A stretch of DNA of 64,000 bases, from assembly GCA_027596075.1 (NCBI GenBank), contig JADGJC010000022.1, forward strand, positions 62,001-126,000, in the 5' to 3' direction. The stretch's first letter is position 1. Each line of letters opens with the position of its first letter. The notes under the pieces were generated by a model. It was not told the origin of the DNA, ran no database searches, and saw only the letters and a list, made by a program, of their open reading frames with translations. Positions 34,234 to 44,220 of the stretch are shown here, piece by piece. The DNA is from Rhizophlyctis rosea. Lineage: Eukaryota; Chytridiomycota; Chytridiomycetes; Rhizophlyctidales; Rhizophlyctidaceae. A program made the translations under genes and the position numbers.

Positions 34234-35519
34234 CTACTTCTTTTTCATTCCAAATGAGAATTTCACTGGCGCCGCACCGGCCTTTTGTGTCCCTTTCTTT
34301 GCCATGCCGAAGCCAAACGACACTTTCGCAGCGCCTTCCTTCGCGTCCTCTTGTACCGCTGACCAAGCCCCTTTTTCTGCTGGCTTGCCGTCCGTCGCAC
34401 CTTCGTCCCTGGGATTACTATCCCCATGTGACCCCACAGTGGGCGTCAAGTTCCACCCGCCAGATTGACCTTCTCCCGAATTTGCTTGTGCAGACTTATC
34501 TGGCACCTCCACATCGGCAGCATTACCCGGCTCAGACTCCGCAGATGATTCCCCAACATTTCCAGCAGTGCTGCCAAACTTTCCCTTCAATGCCGCCTGC
34601 ATGCGCTGCAGCTCCTTCTCCTCCCTTGCCCTCTCCTTGTCTTCCTTAGCCTTCTTTTTCATACCCGGCAAAGCGCCCCGTTTCGACATGTCTTGCATCT
34701 CTTTGAATCGCTGATAGACGAGACAGAAAAGGGTGACGTGGTAGGTGGGGAAAAAACGTGCTGATAAAAGGACGCGAGAGCGGGCATACCTTTCGATGAT
34801 GGTGATCATAACTCGACAAGTGCGCCTCGTACTCTGATATCTTACTGTATTGCTTATCGCAGAGTGCGCAGTAGAAAGCGGCGGTGACGGTTTTGATTTC
34901 GTCTTTGATTGCTTCTACGCGAGCTACTTTTGTCTGGGGTAGTGTGTCGGGAAATGGGAAAATCGTGAAGTCCGAAGTGTCCGATTACGAGATGCATGTT
35001 CCCCCAAATGGACTATGGAATGTCCCGATCTTCCAAAGAGTTGAACAACAAAAATGATGAAGAAACCACACCTCTCTATCCATTCGTTGCTCATCCGTTT
35101 CCTCCAGCAAACGCTCACTGTCCAGTGCTTTTCGTTTTGCCGTGCTTTCGACGTGGTATGTGTCAAGTTCTTCACTTTTTCCCACACCGAGGGAGTCGTC
35201 TTTGAATACTATGGGTATTGGAACGACGCGTCCTGACGGTGCAAACGTGTCAGCTGCCACTGCAGCACTATTGAAGTTCATTTCAACAAGAAAACCTACC
35301 TCCTCCTTCTCTCCCCAAACCACGTCCTTTGCTCCAACCCATTTTCGTGAGAAGCTTATAGCCTATGTTGTGTTCTGGAAGATGGGTGTCCATGCTGGAG
35401 GGTTCGGCGTCCTCGGACTGGAAAGCATTCGTGTAGTCGAAGTCCTCGTCAAGGCGATCTTCGTCATCGTCTTCTACGAGGTTGGAGCCTAGGCCTAAAC
35501 ACGACAGCAGTGGATCCAT
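34234..35519 (-). CDS. G-patch and C2H2 zinc-finger protein (GPATCH8-like)
   Basis: Four exons (35519-35300, 35259-35072, 34933-34790, 34710-34234) sum to 1,029 nt, 342 residues. An acidic N terminus precedes a G-patch (IGYKLLTKMGWSKGRGLGRE, residues ~52-75). Then comes a C2H2 finger ([30 protein letters not shown]), a basic coiled region (KKKAKEDKERAREEKELQRM) and a tail with two KFSFGMKKK/VSFGFGMAKK motifs. G-patch plus a U1-like finger is the layout of GPATCH8-type nuclear proteins, often tied to splicing through activation of DEAH helicases. The FGFGM repeats at the C terminus recur in fungal homologues. Function inferred. Confidence 0.75.
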
Positions 35520-36185
35520 CTTTTGACCAATTACTATAGAATTTAAGGATCGCCTGACGGAGGATCAACTCGGCAATGATATTGCCGGGCAAGGTAGAAT
35601 TGGTGTCGCCACGAACAGCAAAAAAAGAAAATAGGTGTCAAGGGGACAGAGCATCCCACTCAAGTCCACCTCTCAAGGTGACTTGTGAATCGCACTTAAC
35701 AGTTGTCCACCGTAGGCTTATTTCATGGCTTGTGCAGCGCCATGCACACCACCAGGGTAGGGTGCTCATTGGCTGAATGCTACAGCATGCCTTCCATTTC
35801 TGGTAGCCTCCCAAGGCTTGCGCCCTGCGCCTCGCTAAGGCGTTTGATGGCTTTTGTGGGAGCCTGTCACCGCATATAATCAAATTTGGGCATAATTGCC
35901 CGTATGTTTGGCGGGAATCACAAGCTTGTCCTCTTGACAGGGGACGCAAACAGGCCAGGCGCTTTATATACCCTGCATAGAGAGGCTTGGGGACGAATTT
36001 GATTGGTTGAGGACGTGGGAGATTGATCGTTTCAATCTGACCGGATTTGGTGGCATTTGACTTCGTGGCGCTTGCCATTGACGTGGCACTTCATTTGCGT
36101 CTAAATAACTCCCTTCCCATTTGGAAAATACCTAGCACTCACCCATTCGCAATCCTTCACTGCTCTCAGTCAGCTACAAGCCGAA
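35520..36185. other. Intergenic; contains an uncertain 146-codon minus-strand frame
   Basis: 666 bp between the divergent G-patch and SEC66 genes. A minus-strand frame at 35638-36078 (MASATKSNATKSGQIETINL start) is open for 146 codons. It lacks any family motif and is Cys/Trp/Arg-rich in the manner of chance frames. I treat it as probably non-coding. Confidence 0.3.
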
Positions 36186-36868
36186 ATGCCCGGAATAAAC
36201 TTCTTCCTACCTGCGCTCTACTTCATAGGACTGGCTGGTCTCTTTTTGGCCGGTATCCGGTGGAACCGTTCCAGACAAAATAAAGACCTTACTGGTAAGC
36301 CACGACTAGTTGCCACCGTCTTAGCATAACTTTCTCACTCTGACCTTAACACAGCCAAAACCGAATACTTCGCACGCCACCTCGCAAAGCTCCAATATGA
36401 TGAACTATCAGAAATGTTTTCTCCCGAAGAACCCAACGGTCTCAAACTCCTCACCACTGCCCTTATGAAACGAGCTATGACCGACGTTCAACGGGCGTGG
36501 AAAATCCGGGACGAAAAGCCTGCTCTGCAAGGGTTGGTGAAGAACGGAGTGGTGGGCGAAGATTTGTGGGAGAACTTGACAAAGGCAGAGCAGGAATTGG
36601 AGGTGGAGGTGCAGGATGTAAGTTTCGCTTTGTTGACCTTGGCATGGCATTTTGAGCCATCAAATTGATGCTAACCGTTCGTTGAAATGGGGAATTTTAG
36701 GTTCAAGCGGAAGCGGAGCTGTATAAGGAGGGTTGGGGGCAAGCTATTTTCCAGGAAGCGTCACAAATCGCTTCAATGCAGAAGCAACGGGAGGAGCAAG
36801 CCCTGCAACAACAGGCAATGGCGGAACAGCAGGCGCTGGAGAAGGCCATGGAGCCGACTGATGAATAA
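36186..36868 (+). CDS. SEC66: Protein translocation subunit SEC66 (Sec71)
   Basis: Component of the Sec62/63 complex that supports post-translational protein import into the ER. Three exons (36186-36294, 36355-36617, 36701-36868) sum to 540 nt, 179 residues. An N-terminal membrane anchor (LPALYFIGLAGLFLAGI) precedes the family core: LLTTALMKRAMTDVQRAW, KPALQGLVKNGVVGEDLWE, AEQELEVEVQDVQAEAELYKEGWGQAIFQEA. These blocks are shared with yeast Sec66. The Gln-rich tail is local. The second exon start (CCAAAACC after CACAG) is fixed by phase. Confidence 0.9.
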
Positions 36869-37318
36869 GAATGATAGGGCTTTCAGACGACATTGTTGAG
36901 CCATGCGCGGAAATCGTTCAGTCAACAGCAACAAGGTTCTTCTCCACCCTCTCTTTCACTATCTCCTTGCCCTGGAGCCCAAAGGGAATCGAATAATTAG
37001 TTTGATGTGAGCGTAGCTGTTAGAGTAGGACTTTGTATAGGGATAAGATCATCACACTTAAACCCATTGTAGATAGTAGGCTTGTAATCATATAGAGCTT
37101 TTATAGTACGCCAAATGCAACGCATTTTCAGACAGCTCGCCCTCAAAGGCCAAAAAACTCTGCCAGACTGTTCCAGAATAGAATAATAGTGAATGTGTGT
37201 ATATTTGCGCGAATCCAACTTCAACAGCGTTCATCACTCCAACAGGTATCCCATGAGCCAATTTGTTCGCCAACCAACTTCACCCAATATCGTCACCCAT
37301 GACCATCTGATGATGCGT
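36869..37318. other. Convergent intergenic region
   Basis: 450 bp between the 3' ends of SEC66 and the V-ATPase subunit c gene. AT-rich 3' UTR-like sequence; nothing else seen. Confidence 0.35.
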
Positions 37319-38241
37319 TTAGCATCCAGCGGATGGGTTTGCCTTGGTGTTCATGATCAAAGCAACTGCATGGAGCACCTAGGCGTTATTACCTCCATCC
37401 TACAGTAAGAAAAGATAGAAGGAACTTACCAATCAAACCGTACAAACCCTACACCAAAAAAGAAGCACAGCACAGGGTTAATGATTGGATTTTAAGCATA
37501 CCACCAGCAAACAAACAAATGAAAACTCACCAAGACTTCGGCGAAAATGAGAATCAAAATCATACCGACGAAGAGACGAGGTTGTTGAGCTGTCCCACGC
37601 ACACCAGCATCACCCACAACACCGATCGCGAATCCAGCGCTAAGACCAGCAAGACCGACACTCAAACCGGCGGCAAGTTGAATGAAACCGGCGAACAAAG
37701 ACATCTTTTGTTGCACTGAAGATTGGTTGGTGTTAGCAGAGGAAAGGGGAAAATATGAGATTAGATGGTACTCACAATTACTTGCAACCAATACTGACAC
37801 GACGAGACCGTAGATACCAACGATACCAGCCTATGAGAAGAAAAATATGCATATAAGTTCACAGTCCAACGAAACACATATTGATTCCATAAAGGTAATG
37901 AAACTCACCATGACGACGGGCACAGCGCACTTCATCACGAGCTCAGGACGCATAACACCCATCACGGAAATACCGACACCGGACTTTGCCGTACCGTAGG
38001 CGGCGCCAAAGCCTACAAAAGTTCATCAGCGCCCATCACGTGTGGTAAGCGACGATTTTGTATGATAGTGGCACGTACAACTGAAGACGATGGCAGCAGT
38101 GCAGCCCATCGCGCCGAAGAAGGGGCTATCACGAATAATATTTCCGCATCAGTTTCAAATTCACGTGGGATATGATGTAATGCCCATAAAGCTCATCACA
38201 CACCTGTAAACGGGACAAGCTTCGTTGAACACGACGGACAT
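37319..38241 (-). CDS. VMA3: V-type ATPase proteolipid subunit c
   Basis: The membrane c-ring subunit carrying protons in the vacuolar ATPase. About five exons read from [12 protein letters not shown] (ATG at 38241) through [69 protein letters not shown] and LILIFAEVL, ending [10 protein letters not shown] and TAA at 37319-37321. The Glu in LIFAEVL of the fourth membrane helix is the proton-carrying residue. About 160 residues, the normal length for subunit c. The ring also uses c' and c'' paralogues; the short N terminus and sequence favour subunit c. Confidence 0.92.
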
Positions 38242-38988
38242 CTTTGTTGTGGGTTTGCGTTAGGGAGTGGGAGTTAGTAGGATTTGCTTGACTTTGGGTG
38301 GGAACACGCAAGGAGATGACGATGCAACAGATGCAGGATGGGTTTGAGTACTGTGGTTGCACTTTGGTCACTGACGGAACCCCAATCAGACAAAGGATTG
38401 TGTTATGACAACAAGGGTATTGATTATGATCATATTGATGAGGCTTGGATTGTCATAACAGCAAAATGTGGCGCATGCAATGTGGCACTTGGTGGCACAG
38501 CCATGGGCAGCTGCCTAAGACCCTGAGTGCACTCTTCGACTAGGGGATCTGAAAAGTCATTTCTGGAGAACTACCGAGTGATGCAACTGTTTCACTCATC
38601 GAAATCGGTGTAATACACGCTACCCGTGCGAGTTGTAAGGAGAATGGGAATTGTTGAGACACCTCGTACGTATGGAGCACACTTCCGGGGCTCAATGGCT
38701 ATTAGGCAAACACATGGGTCGCGGTGGATGTGGGAAGCGACATCAGCCAACATGTCATTCTTTTCGTAACAATGAAATAGAAAAGTCAAGGAGGCCGTAT
38801 GATTGTATGCCTGAACTGTCTCAAATCCGCTAAAGCTGCGCAGCATTCTGCCTTTCGCGGAGGCGGCCAAGACATGCTACAATCAGCCATCCTTTATCAT
38901 AAGAAACACAAGAAGTTCTCCAAGACGAGCCGTTTATGAGTTTATTACAACAGCGTATGTCTAAGATCTGTCTCCGATTCATCTACCA
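38242..38988. other. Intergenic, no gene seen
   Basis: 747 bp between the V-ATPase subunit c promoter side and the 3' end of the PQQ-type gene. Short frames on both strands show no motif. Confidence 0.35.
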
Positions 38989-40845
38989 CTACGGATGCAA
39001 GGCCCAGAAATAACGTCCCTTCACGAACCAAACCCCGTACCCCGACCCAGAGTAAACAACCCCATCGGCAACGGCAGGACCGCACAAGTTGGTTCCCCCC
39101 AACTGATTACTGCCCAGCAACTGCCCGTTCTTCGCATCATAGTAGAGCAAATTCCCATTATCGTCAGCACTGGGAGACAGCACCACCCCATTTGCTATCG
39201 TAATAGGTCCGTTGGAGGTAGAGTTTAGGGGATTAGCAGCCTGCCACTGAATCTTCCCAGTTTTCGCGTCCAGGGAAGAGATGACACCATAGGTCGTAGT
39301 AGTCGTCTTTTTGTCGTACGGTTTGATGAGGGTCCAGGATTTGGCACCTGCGTTCACGTCCTGAGTGAAGACTTTGGAACCATCGGAGGCAGAACCCCAC
39401 ATGATGCCACCACTGGGATCTCCGGGACCAGCTTGGGTGCCCCAGGCTAGGGAGCCATCGGCTGCATGGACCGCCCAGATATAGCCCGACTTTTGGCCGG
39501 CAATCACGAGGGAAAGCGCTGGAAGGAAGATGGGAGCCTAAACGTGTGATTGGCTTGTCAGTGATGTTGCAGGATGATGTTTCAACCGATGTCCAGCGCA
39601 GCACGGTAAGTAAAAATGATACCCACCTGACCAAAGTCATAGTCCTCCCCGGCGGGGTTTGGGCAGTTGTTGGCAGAAGGACCGGTAGGATTCTTGCAGG
39701 CAACAGTGAAAACGTCGTAGCCAGTAAACCGTTTGGCCCACTTGATCTTGCCCGTATCAAGGGACAAAGCAAGAATCGAGTCCACGTAGTTAGTGGGATA
39801 AGCATCCCCGCAGGCCATGACAGCTTTGGTGGAGTTGCCTACAGCAAAACAAGCCACGGCAGATAGTCAGTTGAATATAACGGTTGGCATACTGAGATGG
39901 GCAACACTCAAGATCTCACCTGCAAGCGTGACGCAAGTCTTGTACGATTCCGGCACGTCGTAGTTGTTTCCCGTCGCGATGAACACCGATCTGTGTTTCG
40001 GATCGATACTTGGGGAGCTGCCCCAAATGGCATTGCCAGAGAAGCCATCAATCTTTCCTTTGTTATCCGGAGCCATGTACGTCTTCCAGGCCACTTTCCC
40101 AGTCCTGGCGTTGATCTTGAGCATCGACCCGCGGAAGCTGCAGCAGGGGTATGAGGGGTTGTTGGCGTAACCTTCTTCCCAAGATGAAACACCGATGTAG
40201 AAGGAGTCGATGTAGAAGGTAGGGGATTGGGTGATGATGGAAGCGCGATGAGTATCAGCTTGACGGCGCCATTTGAGGGAACCGTCCTTGACATTGATGG
40301 CAAGGACAAAGGAGAGACCGACCGTGCTGGTGGTGCTGCGGCTGTTGGTGCCGATGATGAAGAAGGACTTGGAATGGTCGAAGGTGGGCGTTGTTCGAGA
40401 AAAGATAGTGGACTGCGGGTACCCACGACAGGGTTGATATGAATTTCAGGATGACCCAGAGTATTCGAAGAAAAACTATACTCACCTTAACTGAATCAAT
40501 CCCCTTCACATCCTTAATATACTCCGTCACATTCTTCTTCCACGCTACTTGCCCATTCGCTGCCTTGACCTTCCACAACCAACCATCCGCATCAGGGAAG
40601 TAAACAAATCCTTCGACCACAGCGGGAGTCGCCGATACGTCAGCACCATTGACGTCCAGCTTCCATTTGACCTTCAAACCGCCACGAACGTTTTTGGTGT
40701 TGATAACATGCTCGTTCTTGGCGTTGCGGGAGTTGTAGATGTCATAGCCCCAGGATGGCCAATAGCCAGCGGCGAGTGATGCGGGGATTAGGAAATTGAG
40801 AAGGCAGAGAGAGGATAGGATCCAAAGCATGCGTGGAGCGGACAT
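38989..40845 (-). CDS. Secreted PQQ-type beta-propeller dehydrogenase-like protein
   Basis: Four exons (40845-40486, 40412-39920, 39838-39627, 39537-38989) sum to 1,614 nt, 537 residues. A signal peptide (MLWILSSLCLLNFLIPASLA region) precedes an eight-bladed PQQ-like propeller. Typical blade motifs are VKWKLDVNGADVSATPAV, GKVAWKTYMAPDN, AIWGSSPSIDPKHRSVFIATGNNYDVP, GKIKWAKRF, SGYIWAVHAADGSLAWGT and GKIQWQAANP. The closest general match is polyvinyl-alcohol or other quinoprotein alcohol dehydrogenases, which oxidise alcohols outside the cell. I did not see a CxxCH heme site, so it is not a quinohemoprotein. Substrate unknown. A TATA box lies about 70 bp upstream. Confidence 0.75.
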
Positions 40846-40913
40846 GGCTGCTTTGATCCGTTGCGGACCGTAGGTACCTTGCAGACCCGACGGATCATCG
40901 GTCTTGTGCTGCC

Positions 40914-40924
40914 CCTTTATATAT
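40914..40924 (-). promoter_or_regulatory. TATA box of the PQQ-type gene
   Basis: Reads ATATATAAAGG on the minus strand, about 70 bp upstream of the ATG at 40845. Spacing and sequence fit a core promoter. It is the clearest TATA element seen in the window. Confidence 0.5.
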
Positions 40925-42327
40925 CGCTTGGGTGCATATACGAAAAGTGGCGTACATATTGAGAGATTCTGTCATTCATTTTGGAAGGATGCTGCATTGC
41001 CTAGCTTTGCCTGGATCCCGCCAGGAGATCTCAAGGAAGCAGAAATGTGGTGTCACAATGCCGCGCCTTGGTGTTCAAAGAAAGTGAAAAGCCTTCATCT
41101 GGGCTCCTGTTGGCGGAGGCTTTCGTTTTCAGCATTTGACAGCCTCCGAAGACTCCGAAAAGCCATCCGCCGGTGTGTGGTCGTTTCCCAAATACTCGGT
41201 TGATGGCTCAACTCTCCTCATTTGCCGAGGATAGTGGGGATGGAGCTCTTGTCAGTTTTGGCAACTCAAAGAATTGCGTCGCCACAAGTTTCCGCATCCA
41301 GAGGAGTCAAGTCTGTCCGCCATATTCTCCGATATATGATTGAATGCTGATAAGATGTAGCACAATCACCTCCAGTCCGTCACCCTGCATTCAACCTCCC
41401 GCGCCTCTCTGTGACTGAGATGCACCCCACTACTATCTTCATCCTCACAGGCAAATGTTCAGACGCTTCATTGGCGCATACCGTCAAATGCCGCAGTACA
41501 CCACGCCAACTTGCTGATGAGAAACCCCGTCATTCTTATGCATTTGCGCATACCGAAAATCCCTCTGGACACAATCGCAGCGCTCGATACTGCCATGCCT
41601 GCCTGACCGCTCATTCACGCAATGCGGGCTTGTAGACATTCCCTGTCAAGTACATATCGAAGCATTTCTGCAGCAACATAACCCATCCTGGCTTTGCCAT
41701 CAATGGGGAGAACCGTCTTATTTGATGAGAGTATAGCTGTGCAGGAGTTGTTTCTTGATTTCCAACATATTATTCTCTCCATGTTCCTCGTCACTGGCCC
41801 AGTGGCTGGCAAGCGCATGACGGAGGGTGTACCAACGACACTCCATTACCGGTATATTGAGAGTCGCTGAACTGGCAACGTCACCCGGTCCGTTTGTCGC
41901 AGAAGTCCCACAACTGGGATTGTGGTTCGCGATTTTAAATTTTCGAGATGAAAGTGATGAACCCTGTGTAGGAAAGACGTACACCAAGACAACCACCACT
42001 GGTGGCGTTTCCGGAATTGGGTGGCACAATGCCTATGCTTACGTAACCCGCGTCACAATCTGGCACCTTCCAGGCATCGGGGACCTTCGAGACTTCTCCT
42101 GATATTTACCGTTGCTAGCCGGCCGCCGCCGCGTGTTTGTATCATGACGGATTATTTACAGCGCAGTGAATACCAATCCTTCATCTGAAATCGTCCCATA
42201 TCGCATACATCAACACTATTCTTGCATTGGTTAGTAAACGCCAGATTGGTGTATCGTTGTCGCGCACCAGTTGTTCTCACTCTCTTCTGATAGGTACAAT
42301 AGACTAACACTGACCGAAAGACGTACA
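40925..42327. other. 1.4-kb region without a supported gene
   Basis: Largest gene-poor gap in the window. Frames of up to about 100 codons occur on both strands (for example 41827-42102 + and 41718-42029 -) but overlap each other and show no family motif. It should contain the promoters of the flanking divergent genes. A small RNA or a fast-evolving gene cannot be excluded. Confidence 0.35.
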
Positions 42328-43773
42328 ATGACATATCTCGCCACAGTCCCTCCAGCTGGTTCAATGTCGTTTTCTCACCGACGTGACGGCACATCAACCA
42401 CATACCCATATTATCGATCTACCACGCCAATCAGCAGCCTTCGCGACGACCATATTCCCCAAGGATACCAATCCCTGCGGGAGCAGACCTCCATCATTGA
42501 TTCTCTTTATCGAATGGAGATAGATGATACAGCAGCATTTGGATCATTACACCGCCGATCAACGGATTGGCTGGGGCAGGATATGAAAACCTTTGAAAGT
42601 CGCCAGCCAAGTTCTCCTCAGCCCCGGATCATCAAGCGTATTCCTATAACGGATGGGGAAGCAAGTTGGAAGAAGAAGGAGGCCGAAGGTGTATGGCAGG
42701 AGAGCAAAGTTTATGATAAGGGTAGTGGAGTTAGGCACCCTGCAACGTTGGTCAGCACCGGAACGAGTATTGTGAAGCCATCTACTCTTTGGGAAAGGAG
42801 GCGCGAATCATTGGGTACCAGGGGCGGTGGGACACTTGCAGAATCATCAACTCCAGATTCGCGGGACCGTGTAACGGGAATGTACTCTCCTACCCTTCGG
42901 TCACTTCCCAACCGCCATCGCTCAGTTACATTTGATGATCCTCCACGCCTCAACACCAGCCTTAGAACATCACCATCCTTAAAAGACAAATCCTCCGACC
43001 GTCGCAGTACTTATCCATCTCCCACCTCTCCTGACATTCCATCCCAACGGCCAAGAGCACCTTCATATCCAGCACCTATATATTCAAAGCCTCCCTCAAT
43101 CACCACCCGCCGAACCCCGTCACCAGCCTCTGACACAACCCAAGTCCCATCCCTACCACCCACACCCCCAAAATCTCCCTCCACCCCCACTCCCCCCTCA
43201 TCCACCCGATCCCGCTCCCGATCCCGCCAATCCTCCCTCACTCCATCAACACCCCGCGAACGCCTCTTCACCCTCCTGCAAGAATCAAACTATGTGCCCA
43301 TCGATGTCCCCGGCACCGGCAACTGCCTCTTCTCCGCCCTTGCAGACCAAGCCTGGGGAGACAAAGACCGCCACCGCGAAATGCGTTCTAAAATCGCGGA
43401 CGAAATCGAGCGGAATCGGGATAAATACGAGGCGGAAGTTGTTGTTAGTGAGATGGAGAAGGTGGACCGGTTGGATCTGGATGTTGAGGAGGGTGGTGAC
43501 GGAGGCGGTATGGACATGTTTGAGAAGTATCTGGAGCGGATTAGGACGGATGGGAAGGTTGGTGATGCCATTTGTATCGCCGCGTATGCAACAATCTTCA
43601 AAAGTGATGTGATTGTGCATATTGTTGATGATCGGACGGGAGAGTTGGGGTCGTTCCCTATTGAGTATGGCGGGGAGGATCATAAGGGGTTGGAAACACA
43701 TATTGGGTGGTATCGTAGCGATTGTGGGATCGAAACGGCCAATCATTACATTTCCGTCTTTACTCCTCAGTAG
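42328..43773 (+). CDS. OTU-domain cysteine protease (deubiquitinase-like)
   Basis: Single exon of 481 residues from the first ATG at 42328. The N-terminal 310 residues are disordered and rich in Ser, Pro, Thr and Arg. The C-terminal 165 residues form an OTU domain. It opens at the catalytic loop DVPGTGNCLFSALAD (Asp and Cys of the triad) and closes with the catalytic-His motif NHYISVF. Between them are RSKIADEIE, FEKYLERIRTDGKVGD and SDVIVHIVDDRTG. OTU proteins remove ubiquitin chains; chain preference cannot be told from sequence. The catalytic residues are intact. Confidence 0.82.
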   Translation: MTYLATVPPAGSMSFSHRRDGTSTTYPYYRSTTPISSLRDDHIPQGYQSLREQTSIIDSLYRMEIDDTAAFGSLHRRSTDWLGQDMKTFESRQPSSPQPRIIKRIPITDGEASWKKKEAEGVWQESKVYDKGSGVRHPATLVSTGTSIVKPSTLWERRRESLGTRGGGTLAESSTPDSRDRVTGMYSPTLRSLPNRHRSVTFDDPPRLNTSLRTSPSLKDKSSDRRSTYPSPTSPDIPSQRPRAPSYPAPIYSKPPSITTRRTPSPASDTTQVPSLPPTPPKSPSTPTPPSSTRSRSRSRQSSLTPSTPRERLFTLLQESNYVPIDVPGTGNCLFSALADQAWGDKDRHREMRSKIADEIERNRDKYEAEVVVSEMEKVDRLDLDVEEGGDGGGMDMFEKYLERIRTDGKVGDAICIAAYATIFKSDVIVHIVDDRTGELGSFPIEYGGEDHKGLETHIGWYRSDCGIETANHYISVFTPQ

Positions 43774-44220
43774 ATTATTGTGATGGACATTCAAGGGACT
43801 TGAAACGGACGGAACTATCATGCGGGTAGATAGATGTATTTCTTTGTAACAGCTGTTGTTTAGCGAGAGGCTTCCTCATGTATCGTTTGTTCATATGTTA
43901 GTGTGTACTGTGTAATATACCCATTTACCCAGCTGCTCAAGTTCGGCTGGGCATTCCCTTTACAAAAAACATGTTTCACCTTGGTAGTTTTCATATCGGC
44001 ACCACCCAATCATCAATGAAAACCACTGTGTCGCCTGTCACGCATATGCTCGGGTATTATTGAAAAAAGAGAACAGAACAAACCATTACTCAACTATTCT
44101 ACAAGTGCTACTATACAAAAAAATTCTGTACAACCAGCCTTCCTTTGCTGCCATATTATTTATCCTACTCTTTCCCATCCCACACCGCCCCCGCCCATGC
44201 CCCCGCCACCAAACTCTTAT
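43774..44220. other. Convergent intergenic region
   Basis: 447 bp between the 3' ends of the OTU gene and the giant ASH-repeat gene. Contains C-rich and A-rich stretches, no gene. Confidence 0.35.

Noticed and set aside
35638..36078. 146-codon minus-strand frame as a gene
   Set aside because: No motif, no spliced extension, and a Cys/Trp/Arg-rich composition typical of chance frames. It also sits in a promoter region.
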